A DNA stretch of 64,000 nt from NCBI RefSeq assembly GCF_904846035.1, contig NZ_CAJGYT010000001.1:992001-1056000 (forward strand), in the 5' to 3' direction. The notes beneath the pieces were generated by a model. That model saw only the letters and a program-made list of their open reading frames with translations, was not told where the DNA came from and did no database searches. The stretch is from Psychrobacter aestuarii (GTDB taxonomy: Bacteria; Pseudomonadota; Gammaproteobacteria; Pseudomonadales; Moraxellaceae). How positions within the stretch are numbered: position 1 is the stretch's first letter; each line of letters begins with the position of its first letter. A program made the translations under genes and the position numbers. This document shows, one piece after another, positions 37,993 to 45,720 of the stretch.

Positions 37993-39396
37993 TTGGAATA
38001 TTTTGACAGATATGAAGGCGGCGAACGTGCCATTTTGGTTCATTTGGACATCCGCCAATTGCAAGACCCCGACGATTTGGGCGAGTTTGAGCTGCTGGTC
38101 GACTCAGCAGGCGCGCAGCGTTTGGCACTGGTCACAGGCTCGCGCTTAAAGCCTGATGCCAAGTACTTTGTCGGCTCAGGCAAGGCAGAAGAGATTGCCG
38201 AGCTGGTACGCTTGCACGATGCGGACATTGTGATTTTTAACCACAGCTTATCGCCCTCGCAAGAGCGTAACCTAGAATCGATTGCCAAGTGCCGCGTGCT
38301 TGACCGTACGGGCTTGATTTTGGATATCTTTGCCCAGCGCGCGCGCACCTATGAAGGTAAGCTTCAGGTCGAGCTTGCGCAGCTCAACCACTTATCGACG
38401 CGTCTGGTACGCGGTTGGACGCATTTGGAGCGTCAAAAAGGCGGTATCGGTCTGCGTGGTCCTGGTGAAACACAGCTTGAGACTGACCGCCGCTTGCTAC
38501 AAACGCGCGTCAATCAGCTCAAAACCAAGCTCGATAAAGTCAAACAAACCCGCGCCCAAGGTCGTGCCAAACGGCAAAAGTCAGACGTGCCGACCATCTC
38601 TTTGGTTGGCTATACCAACGCGGGCAAATCGACGTTGTTTAACCGCTTGGTTGATGAAAATATTTACGCCGCTGACCAGCTGTTCGCGACCCTAGACCCC
38701 ACTTTGCGCCGCTTGGATTGGCAGGGCGTTGGGCGCGTGGTGCTCGTGGATACGGTTGGCTTTGTGCGTCATTTGCCGCACGAACTGGTCGAGTCGTTCC
38801 ATGCGACGCTAGAAGAAACGCTAGAAGCGGACTTGCTACTGCACGTCATCGACTCTTCAAGTGAAGACATGCACGAGCAAATCAACGCGGTAAAAGCGGT
38901 ACTGGCAGAGATTAACAACGATGTGCCCGTCTTAAACGTGTACAACAAAATCGATTTAACGGGTGAGCCGCCACACGTGGGCTACGCGGACAAAGACACG
39001 CCGAACCGCGTGTACCTGTCATCACGCGACAATCTTGGTATCGATGGGCTATCACTTGCCGTGCAGCAGCTGCTCACAGGCACGCTGACGACCTTTGATT
39101 TGACCTTGCCGTATGATGCAGGACAGCTCAAAAACGCGCTGTACGAGCTGAACGTCATCGAAAAAGAAAGCTACGATGATACGGGGCATGAGCATCTGAC
39201 CGTCCGTCTGCAAAGTGACAAGCTCAAGCAGCTGCTGGGGCAAGCAGGACTGTCGCCAAAAGACGTGCTGCCAGCAGCGCAGGCGACCTTATTGATGCCC
39301 AAGCTTGAAGAGTTTGAGCAAAAAACTCCTGCCGCGAGCGATGCCGATACGGCGCCTTTAGAAGATGCGGACTTTGACGAAGCGTCTTTGGACTGA
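37993..39396 (+). CDS. hflX: Ribosome-associated GTPase HflX
   Basis: This 467-residue GTPase splits stalled or heat-damaged ribosomes. The N-terminal HflX domain ends with the glycine-rich GIGLRGPGETQLETDRR, a helical linker follows, and the G domain shows GYTNAGKSTLFN, DPTLRRL, DTVGFVRHLP and NKIDLT. The start is the TTG at 37993: an in-frame TGA lies three codons upstream, and no ATG or GTG precedes the conserved GGERAILVHLD. TAGGTGA is just upstream. The C-terminal 60 residues are acidic and variable. In many gammaproteobacteria it follows hfq; here it is alone. Confidence 0.95.
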   Translation: MEYFDRYEGGERAILVHLDIRQLQDPDDLGEFELLVDSAGAQRLALVTGSRLKPDAKYFVGSGKAEEIAELVRLHDADIVIFNHSLSPSQERNLESIAKCRVLDRTGLILDIFAQRARTYEGKLQVELAQLNHLSTRLVRGWTHLERQKGGIGLRGPGETQLETDRRLLQTRVNQLKTKLDKVKQTRAQGRAKRQKSDVPTISLVGYTNAGKSTLFNRLVDENIYAADQLFATLDPTLRRLDWQGVGRVVLVDTVGFVRHLPHELVESFHATLEETLEADLLLHVIDSSSEDMHEQINAVKAVLAEINNDVPVLNVYNKIDLTGEPPHVGYADKDTPNRVYLSSRDNLGIDGLSLAVQQLLTGTLTTFDLTLPYDAGQLKNALYELNVIEKESYDDTGHEHLTVRLQSDKLKQLLGQAGLSPKDVLPAAQATLLMPKLEEFEQKTPAASDADTAPLEDADFDEASLD

Positions 39397-39444
39397 GTGT
39401 CTTTGACGTGAGTGTCACTATCCTTATTTGATTGACTGTCATCC

Positions 39445-39476
39445 AAACGCGCTGCTTATAAAAGCAGCGCGTTTTT
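39445..39476 (+). terminator. Rho-independent terminator of hflX
   Basis: AAACGCGCTGCTT (39445–39457) pairs exactly with AAGCAGCGCGTTT (39462–39474), 4-base loop, T residues after. Confidence 0.92.
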
Positions 39477-39715
39477 ATGCGCGGTATTAAAAATTTATCG
39501 CCCTGCCAAGCCATGAATAATCTTAAGAAAAACACCTTGTTAGCATGGAGCGGCGCATACTGACGAACCTTAGCGTCACCGCTTATTGCGGCACTGGGGT
39601 TTATGCCTGCCGCGCTCAGCGTTATAATCCTTGTTATCCGTACCCGTGATACGTCATCATGCGGCAGGTTTTGCCTATACGTACTCGCCGCCTCTCTTAT
39701 CCGCAAGGACACATT
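39477..39715 (+). promoter_or_regulatory. Leader region of lrgAB
   Basis: A consensus -10 TATAAT at 39623–39628 (after CAGCGT) could start the lrgAB transcript about 80 bases before the ATG. The -35 is weak. Nothing else was seen between the hflX terminator and lrgA. Confidence 0.4.
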
Positions 39716-40144
39716 ATGACCACCCAAGCCGCCACCGCCTTACCACGCTGGGCAGGTATTGTCATTACCTTAGCATTGGTCATACTGGTGCGCGAATCAG
39801 CGGTACTTATCTGCTCAGCGCTCGGTATCGATAAGGCGGCCAACATTGTCGGCATGGTGGTGATGTTTGCTTTACTGATGCTGTGGCGCTGGCGGCGCGG
39901 CTTGCCCAGCTGGCTGACGGGTGCCAGTAATGTTTTATTGGTCGATAGCGGTTTTGCTTTTTTGCCCGTATCGGCAGGCGCGGGTATCATCTTACTGTCG
40001 ATGGGCAATGAGCTGTGGGCGGTACTTGCCACGGTGATTATCAGCACCTTACTGCCCATGTGGGGGCTGGCACATTTGGCGCAGCGCAGTCTAAAAGACA
40101 CTCCCTCTGCGCAGACCCGCCCACCACAGCGAGGACAGTCGTGA
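39716..40144 (+). CDS. CidA/LrgA-family holin-like membrane protein
   Basis: This 142-residue protein starts at the ATG at 39716 after CAAGGACAC. It has about four transmembrane segments and the family pattern GMVVMFALLMLW, then LLVDSGFAFLPVSAGAGI. LrgA/CidA proteins are holin-like or metabolite (pyruvate/acetate) carrier subunits that work with LrgB. The downstream gene is LrgB-like and its ATG overlaps this stop codon (TGATG), so the two are translationally coupled and probably form one complex. Which of the two proposed roles applies is open. Confidence 0.87.
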   Translation: MTTQAATALPRWAGIVITLALVILVRESAVLICSALGIDKAANIVGMVVMFALLMLWRWRRGLPSWLTGASNVLLVDSGFAFLPVSAGAGIILLSMGNELWAVLATVIISTLLPMWGLAHLAQRSLKDTPSAQTRPPQRGQS

Positions 40145-40821
40145 TGTTTTTGACCGTGATTGCCGCTTTTGTCTTGACCTTGATGGCGCACATCAGCGCG
40201 CGTCTGTTGTCGCGCCGTCTGCCCGCCTTGCCGACCGTGATTACCGCCATTGGTTTGGTACTGATATTTTTATGGGTACTCGGCTGGGACTATACGCATT
40301 ATTATGCCGCCGCGCAGCCTGTGTTTGACCGCCTGCTCGGCTATGTGACGGTACTGCTGGCGATTCCTTTGGCAGCGATGGATTTTAAAGGCTTGCCCGT
40401 CAAGCGCTTAAGTCTGATTGTAATGACCGCCAGTGTGGTCGGGGCGCTACTGCCTATGAGCGTCGCCTACTTATTGTCATTGAATGTAGACACCATCTTG
40501 GCCTTTGCCACGCGCTCTGTGACCACACCCATCGGTCTTAGCGTGGCAAGTTTGATACACGCGCCGCTAGCGATGGCCAACTTGATTATTATCATCTCAG
40601 GGTTGCTGGGCGGTACGCTAGGCAAGTTTTTATTTGCCAACGTTCATGACGACCGTGCTAAAGGTCTGGCGTTGGGACTTGCGGCGCACGCCTTTGGCAC
40701 AGTCGAGGCGTGGCAAATCAGTACCACCGCAGGGCGTTATGCCGCTTTTGGCTTGGCGGTGAATGGACTGCTCACGGCGGTATGGCTGCCCTTTTTTGTC
40801 AGCGCCTTGTCATTATCATAG
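40144..40821 (+). CDS. LrgB-family membrane protein
   Basis: This 225-residue inner-membrane protein with about seven apolar segments starts at the ATG at 40144, one base inside the upstream stop. Diagnostic LrgB/CidB sequences are ATRSVTTPIGLSVA and LGLAAHAFGTVEAWQ. It is the partner of the preceding LrgA-like protein. Known pairs modulate murein hydrolase activity and cell lysis, or transport pyruvate. No LytSR-type two-component system is adjacent. Confidence 0.9.
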   Translation: MFLTVIAAFVLTLMAHISARLLSRRLPALPTVITAIGLVLIFLWVLGWDYTHYYAAAQPVFDRLLGYVTVLLAIPLAAMDFKGLPVKRLSLIVMTASVVGALLPMSVAYLLSLNVDTILAFATRSVTTPIGLSVASLIHAPLAMANLIIIISGLLGGTLGKFLFANVHDDRAKGLALGLAAHAFGTVEAWQISTTAGRYAAFGLAVNGLLTAVWLPFFVSALSLS

Positions 40822-41233
40822 CTTATCATTCAGACGTATTGCGCCCAGCTTAATTTGATACTCCTGATATTACGCGCTATCACCTCGGTACGACTGTTCA
40901 CTTTTATTGATTGCTCAAAGTATAATATCACCGCTGGTTTGTCCGTTTTGTGTTATACCGCTTTTAAAATATAGACAGCATTGTAGTCATAGTGTTTATT
41001 GCATTTTGATAATTTTATCAATAACTTACTGATTTAATTTAAAAAATACCATTTTTACAAAATAATTGCGGATTATATCTGCTTTGTGAGCAATATCATG
41101 TGGCAAGCAGATATTTTGTGCTATAGTAAGCAACTATTATCTTTTGTATCTACTGCAAGTACCTTTCGTGATTTTTGTTGGTCATCGGCACACGGATTTT
41201 GCCCAGCTGTGCATCACAGCGACCCGCTGACCT
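40822..41233. other. AT-rich intergenic region before the transglycosylase
   Basis: This 412-base AT-rich spacer has TATAAT at 40921–40926 and an extended -10 TGCTATAGT at 41119–41127, the latter probably serving the transglycosylase gene. No terminator for lrgAB, RNA gene or repeat was evident. Confidence 0.4.
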
Positions 41234-41281
41234 ATGGATAACCCAGTGATTTGCGACCTTCTGATAAAAAGTGATACCACT

Positions 41282-42112
41282 ATGATACATGCTGCTATGC
41301 CCCGCCCGCGTCTTTGTCTTCTGCTCTCAACCCTTTTTACCCTCAGTGCCTTATCCGTCAGCGCCTTTGCAGGCGAGATGTATATCTATAAAGACAAAAA
41401 GGGTCAAGCCTTACTGACCAATGTCAGCCCCAAAGGCACCAACTTTGGCAAATATACCAAGCAAGTCAAAGTCACCTACTACAAAAACAACGCCAGCAAC
41501 AACAATGACTATAGTAGCAATTACGGCAGCAACAGCTACAGCAATGCGACCGCAAGCAGTAGCCGTAGCCGCGATGCCTATGACAGCTATATCCGCGCCT
41601 CCGCGGCGCGTCACGGGGTCGACCCTGCATTGATGAAGGCGATGATGCATACAGAATCTGCCTTTAATCCCAATGCGCGCTCGCCTGTTGGGGCACAAGG
41701 GTTGATGCAGCTGATGCCCGCCACCGCGCGCCGCTTTTCGGTCAGCAACCCTTGGAATCCTGCAGAAAACATCGAAGGCTCTGCCAAATACATCGCTTGG
41801 CTGATGCGCCGCTTTAATGGCAATGTCGAGCACGCGGTTGCAGGCTACAACGCGGGCGAAGGCAATGTCGATAAGTACGGCGGTATTCCCCCTTTTAAAG
41901 AGACACGCAATTACGTCAAAAACGTCATGAGCCGCTACCACACGCTGTATAAAACCGATGCAGGTCTCTACGGCAACGCAATGAGCGCCAGTAACAATGC
42001 ACCGACCTCATCGCTGCGTAACGTCAGCTACGGCACCAGTAACAACAACGCCAGTATCAGCTATAGCAATGTGAATGCAAATGCCAATCAGGCGTACGCT
42101 GCCTTACGCTAA
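41282..42112 (+). CDS. Lytic murein transglycosylase, SLT family, with DUF4124-like head
   Basis: This exported protein of about 276 residues has a signal peptide (PRPRLCLLLSTLF core, cleavage after SAFA), a short DUF4124-like region (EMYIYKDKKGQALLTN), an Asn/Ser/Tyr-rich linker, and an SLT domain at about residues 98–220. The catalytic Glu is in MMHTESAFNPNARSPVGAQG, followed by LMQLMPATA and AVAGYNAGEGNV. It cleaves peptidoglycan glycan strands in the periplasm. A second Asn-rich stretch forms the C-terminus. Starts at 41234, 41282 and 41297 are possible; none has a clear ribosome-binding site. Confidence 0.9.
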   Translation: MIHAAMPRPRLCLLLSTLFTLSALSVSAFAGEMYIYKDKKGQALLTNVSPKGTNFGKYTKQVKVTYYKNNASNNNDYSSNYGSNSYSNATASSSRSRDAYDSYIRASAARHGVDPALMKAMMHTESAFNPNARSPVGAQGLMQLMPATARRFSVSNPWNPAENIEGSAKYIAWLMRRFNGNVEHAVAGYNAGEGNVDKYGGIPPFKETRNYVKNVMSRYHTLYKTDAGLYGNAMSASNNAPTSSLRNVSYGTSNNNASISYSNVNANANQAYAALR

Positions 42113-42155
42113 TCGCGTATTGCCTTTAGACAAAGCCGCAAAATCCGTATCCCAT

Positions 42156-42189
42156 AAAAAAACCCGCCACAATCATGGCGGGTTTTTTT
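42156..42189. terminator. Bidirectional terminator between transglycosylase gene and tsf
   Basis: An A-run plus ACCCGCCA pairs exactly with TGGCGGGT and a T-run around the loop CAATCA (42170–42175). Confidence 0.94.
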
Positions 42190-42205
42190 TAAGCGGGTGT
42201 TGCGC

Positions 42206-43084
42206 TTATTTGCTGGCTGATGCTTGAGCAGCAGCAACTTCAGCAGCGAAGTCTTCTTGCTTTTTCTCGATGCCTTCGCCAACTTCTAGACGTTTAAAGC
42301 CAAGTACTTTTACGCCTTCAGCTTTTAGTACGTCACCGACTTTTTTGTCGTTGTCCATAACGTATGGCTGACGCAGTAGCGTTACTTCGTCTAGGTACTT
42401 ACGTAGGCCACCTTCAATCATTTTTTCAACGATGTTGTCAGGCTTGCCAGATTCTTTTGCTTTGGCTTCGATGATGTCTTTTTCACGTGCCAATACGTCT
42501 GCAGAAACGTCTTCGTCGTCAACCGCTACTGGGTTGAATGCAGCGATGTGCATGGCTAGGTTTTTACCAGTCTCTTCGCTGCCGCCTTCGTATGAAACCA
42601 CAACACCGATACGGATACCGTGACGGTATGACGCTAGGTTGTCGCCTTCTACAGTCTCAGCACGACGAACTTGGATGTTTTCGCCGATTTTTTGTACCAA
42701 TGATACACGCGCTTCTTCAACAGTCTGACCGTCGCCGTATGGCAATTGAGCAATTTCGCTCACGTCAGTGGTGTTGTTTTCAAGAGCAAGGTTAGCGACT
42801 TTTTCAGCAAATGCGGTGAAGTTGTCATCTTTTGCAACGAAGTCAGTTTGGCAGTTGACTTCTAGTAGCAAGGCTTTGTTGCCACTTTGTGCGATGATGA
42901 TAGCGCCGTCAGCAGCGATGTTGCCTGCTTTTTTAGCGGCTTTGGCTTGACCTGATTTACGTAGGTTGTCGATGGCAACTTCAACATCACCATTTGACTC
43001 TTCTAGCGCTTTTTTACATTCCATCATGCCAAGACCAGTACGGTCACGCAATTCTTTTACCATTTTGGCGGTTACTTGTGCCAT
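42206..43084 (-). CDS. tsf: Elongation factor Ts
   Basis: This 292-residue guanine-nucleotide exchange factor for EF-Tu starts at the ATG at 43084 with a TGAGGTAAA ribosome-binding site. The N-terminal UBA-like module [19 protein letters not shown] and the core motif [11 protein letters not shown] are both conserved; the C-terminal subdomain includes LLRQPYV. It is the second gene of the universal rpsB–tsf pair, 203 bases after rpsB. It ends at a terminator, so the commonly linked pyrH–frr genes are not adjacent here. Confidence 0.97.
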   Translation of the reverse strand: MAQVTAKMVKELRDRTGLGMMECKKALEESNGDVEVAIDNLRKSGQAKAAKKAGNIAADGAIIIAQSGNKALLLEVNCQTDFVAKDDNFTAFAEKVANLALENNTTDVSEIAQLPYGDGQTVEEARVSLVQKIGENIQVRRAETVEGDNLASYRHGIRIGVVVSYEGGSEETGKNLAMHIAAFNPVAVDDEDVSADVLAREKDIIEAKAKESGKPDNIVEKMIEGGLRKYLDEVTLLRQPYVMDNDKKVGDVLKAEGVKVLGFKRLEVGEGIEKKQEDFAAEVAAAQASASK

Positions 43085-43287
43085 AAAATTTACCTCAGTA
43101 TTGTTATATAAAAAATAATTGGGTGTTATGGTACCAAACATCAGCGATAAGCGCAGGGACGCAGCAAAGTATTGCCACTACCCCATAAGAACAAGGCATG
43201 ACGAGTCATCCTGCATCATGCCTGTGTTACGCGTATCTGACTGACAAAGGCGGCGCTACGTAGCAACGCAGGCAGCCTTATGTGTGA

Positions 43288-44067
43288 TTACTGGTCAGCT
43301 TGCGCTTCTTCAGCGTCTTCTACCACTTCTTCTTGCTCAGCTGGCGCATTGCCGCTGGCTTGAGTTTGTGCGTACTCTTTACCTGCGATGATTGCATCAG
43401 CAACAGAAGTGACGTACAAGGTTACTGCACGGATAGCATCGTCGTTCGCTGGGATGATGTAATCAACGTTGTCTGGGTTTGAGTTGGTATCTACGATACC
43501 GATAACTGGGATACCTAGGTTTTTAGCTTCTTTGATAGCGATCGCTTCGTGGTCAACGTCAACAACGAAGATAGCGTCTGGTAAGCCGCCCATGTCTTTG
43601 ATACCGCCCAGTGAACGCTCAAGCTTTTCCATGTCGCGAGTACGCTCTAGTGCTTCACGCTTGGTTAGCTTAGCAAAGGTGCCGTCTTCTGCTTGCTTTT
43701 CAAGCTCTTTTAGACGGTTGATTGACTGGCGTAGGGTTTTCCAGTTGGTCAACATACCACCCAACCAGCGATGGTCAACGTAAGGCATACCAGCACGTGC
43801 GGCTTGTTCACGGATGATGTTGCTTGCTGCGCGCTTAGTACCAACGAACAAGATTTTGTTTTTCTTGCTGGCTAGGTTGTTTACGTAGTTTAGCGCTTCG
43901 TTGAAAGCTTTTACGGTGTGCTCTAGGTTGATGATATGAATCTTGTTACGCGCACCAAAGATGTATGGACCCATTTTAGGGTTCCAAAAACGGGTTTGGT
44001 GACCGAAGTGAGCGCCTGCTTGTAGTAGGTCGCGCATAGATACTTGAGTTGGGTTTTGATTCGCCAT
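43288..44067 (-). CDS. rpsB: 30S ribosomal protein S2
   Basis: This 259-residue protein starts at the ATG at 44067, preceded by AAAGGACATATTCC. Conserved S2 segments are present: [47 protein letters not shown], and [18 protein letters not shown]. The C-terminal tail is acidic (Glu/Ala/Gln). It leads the rpsB–tsf operon. The family's autogenous control acts at the leader, but I did not identify the element. Confidence 0.97.
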   Translation of the reverse strand: MANQNPTQVSMRDLLQAGAHFGHQTRFWNPKMGPYIFGARNKIHIINLEHTVKAFNEALNYVNNLASKKNKILFVGTKRAASNIIREQAARAGMPYVDHRWLGGMLTNWKTLRQSINRLKELEKQAEDGTFAKLTKREALERTRDMEKLERSLGGIKDMGGLPDAIFVVDVDHEAIAIKEAKNLGIPVIGIVDTNSNPDNVDYIIPANDDAIRAVTLYVTSVADAIIAGKEYAQTQASGNAPAEQEEVVEDAEEAQADQ

Positions 44068-44377
44068 GGAATATGTCCTTTGTGTTGGGTTATGCCTCCA
44101 CATCACAAAAACAGCCTATCTGTCGATACGCATCTGCCCCATCAAGGCGCAAATTAATCAAATCAGCAGACACCCAGCAGTTTTTTGCCGTGATATGTGT
44201 GTCATTGGTTGGTGGAATTACAAAAATGTGCTTTGGCTGTGATGAATAAATATACATACAAAGCTGCGGCGTATTTTATCACATAACCAATATGAAGCTC
44301 TAGTGCTTTATTGGTTTTGTCGCCCACAAAAAAACGGCGTCTGCACGCCGTTTTTTATAAGGACTATCCGCTAAAGC
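44068..44377. other. rpsB leader and convergent end of the signalling operon
   Basis: This 310-base gap holds the terminator at 44329–44356 and the rpsB leader. No RNA gene or repeat recognised. Confidence 0.4.
44329..44356 (-). terminator. Rho-independent terminator of the CheX/kinase operon
   Basis: AAAAAACGGCGT (44329–44340) pairs exactly with ACGCCGTTTTTT (44345–44356) around CTGC, 21 bases beyond the last cheX-like stop. Confidence 0.93.
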
Positions 44378-44824
44378 TTAGTTGACACTGATGCCGATGA
44401 CCGCATCATAGCCACGCCAGCTAAAGGGCGTAATATAGCTGTTGTAGTTTTTACTCAGATAAGCGATTGGGGCGCCATCAACGATGTTGGGCGGCGAGAT
44501 GACAAAATCTGGACCAAACTCGGTACGCGCGTTACCTGAGATGGTGTTCGCCATTTCGCCAAGCAAGTCCTTCATCATGGTAATAGAAGAGTCAGGCTCT
44601 CCCATCGCCGTGATGACCTCACGCAGCATGATGCTCGGTGCGCTCACGTACACGCAGCCTTCAAGTGGGCCTGAGATTTTAATCACACCGCTATAATCAT
44701 AGCCGATGGCCGATTTGTTGCTGTTTAGATAAGGGGTATCTAAAGCAACAGGACTGTCATCAATTTGCGAAAAAAATGCGCTGATGGAGCTTAAGAACAC
44801 CCCTAACTTTTCTACTTTAACCAT
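44378..44824 (-). CDS. CheX-type phosphatase domain protein (copy A)
   Basis: This 148-residue protein is a single CheX/CheC-type domain. The phosphatase signature D-x3-E-x2-N is intact as Asp86, Glu90 and Asn93 in DLLGEMANTISGNART, so it probably removes phosphate from a CheY-like receiver. It is last in a five-gene operon, 35 bases after the second CheX-like gene and 21 bases before the operon terminator. Its paralogue shares TPYL near residue 30, a YSGVI/YTGVI motif and the active-site helix. Partner choice (the receiver at 45337) is inferred from context. Confidence 0.87.
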   Translation of the reverse strand: MVKVEKLGVFLSSISAFFSQIDDSPVALDTPYLNSNKSAIGYDYSGVIKISGPLEGCVYVSAPSIMLREVITAMGEPDSSITMMKDLLGEMANTISGNARTEFGPDFVISPPNIVDGAPIAYLSKNYNSYITPFSWRGYDAVIGISVN

Positions 44825-44859
44825 AATATCTTATCGTCCTGACACATTGCACGTGTCAC

Positions 44860-45309
44860 TTAGTCTTGCAAACATACCACAATTTCCCCGACTCGCGATT
44901 TCCAAGTCACAGGAATGATAAACGAACGCTCATTTTTGGGCAAAATGATGCTCTGTGGTGAGCCTTTGAACACAAATGGTACTGAGATGTGAAAGGTCGC
45001 CCCAAACTCAGTACGCGCATTACCCGCGATGGTGTTGGCCACTTCGCCTGCCAAATCAACAAGGTTGTCTTCACTTTTGTCAGACTCGCCCATATTGTCC
45101 AAAATACAATTGAGCAACTCACGGGTTGATGAAAAATACACCACACCCTTTTGTACCCCTGAAATACCAATCACGCCGGTATAGTCGTGTACTTTAGGCT
45201 GCTCATTTTCTAACAGATAAGGGGTGTCTACTTGTAACTCTTCGCCACCGAACTGCTGGAAGTAACGGGTAATAATGTCTAAAAAAATCTGAAGTTTCTT
45301 TTCTTTCAT
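44860..45309 (-). CDS. CheX-type phosphatase domain protein (copy B)
   Basis: This 149-residue single-domain protein has the CheX signature Asp85-x3-Glu89-x2-Asn92 in DLAGEVANTIAGNART and is paralogous to the next gene. CheX proteins are dimeric phosphatases acting on phosphorylated CheY. It starts 27 bases after the receiver gene with an AGGCGAT-like site upstream. Two intact copies side by side in one operon are unusual; they may form a heterodimer or act on different receivers. No flagellar or Che genes lie nearby. Confidence 0.87.
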   Translation of the reverse strand: MKEKKLQIFLDIITRYFQQFGGEELQVDTPYLLENEQPKVHDYTGVIGISGVQKGVVYFSSTRELLNCILDNMGESDKSEDNLVDLAGEVANTIAGNARTEFGATFHISVPFVFKGSPQSIILPKNERSFIIPVTWKSRVGEIVVCLQD

Positions 45310-45336
45310 AATCGCCTCTATAATCCGTGGATACGG

Positions 45337-45699
45337 TTAGTCTTGCATCAATTCTTCTAAAGCATCAACCAGCTCTTCTTCAGAAAACGGCTTGCATAAA
45401 AAGCCGCTGGCACCTAAAGACAGCGCTTCGATACCTGTGGCTTTATCCGATAATGCCGACACAACCAAGATACGCACTTCAGGATCTTGGGCAATAATTT
45501 TTTCGATACATTCAAGACCATCCATCTGTGGCATGGTCAAATCCATAGTGATAACGTCAGGACGGTGAATACTGAATTTTTCAAGCGCTGCCACCCCACT
45601 GGTCGCGGTGGCGACCAAGGTGAACTTGCCTGAGTCATAGGCGCGCTGAATACGGTTTCGAATGATATTAGAATCATCAACAATCATTAATTTATACAT
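45337..45699 (-). CDS. Stand-alone CheY-like response regulator
   Basis: This 120-residue receiver domain has no output domain. The acidic pair Asp8–Asp9, phospho-acceptor Asp53 (VITMDLTMPQMDG), Ser81 (VVSALS) and Lys103 (LCKPFSEEE) are all present, so it should be phosphorylatable. It lies 21 bases after the CheA-like kinase gene and before two CheX genes, giving a kinase–receiver–phosphatase set. Without a DNA-binding domain it must act by protein contact; the target is not encoded in view. Confidence 0.93.
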   Translation of the reverse strand: MYKLMIVDDSNIIRNRIQRAYDSGKFTLVATATSGVAALEKFSIHRPDVITMDLTMPQMDGLECIEKIIAQDPEVRILVVSALSDKATGIEALSLGASGFLCKPFSEEELVDALEELMQD

Positions 45700-45720
45700 A
45701 GTTTATCCATCATCCTTAAT

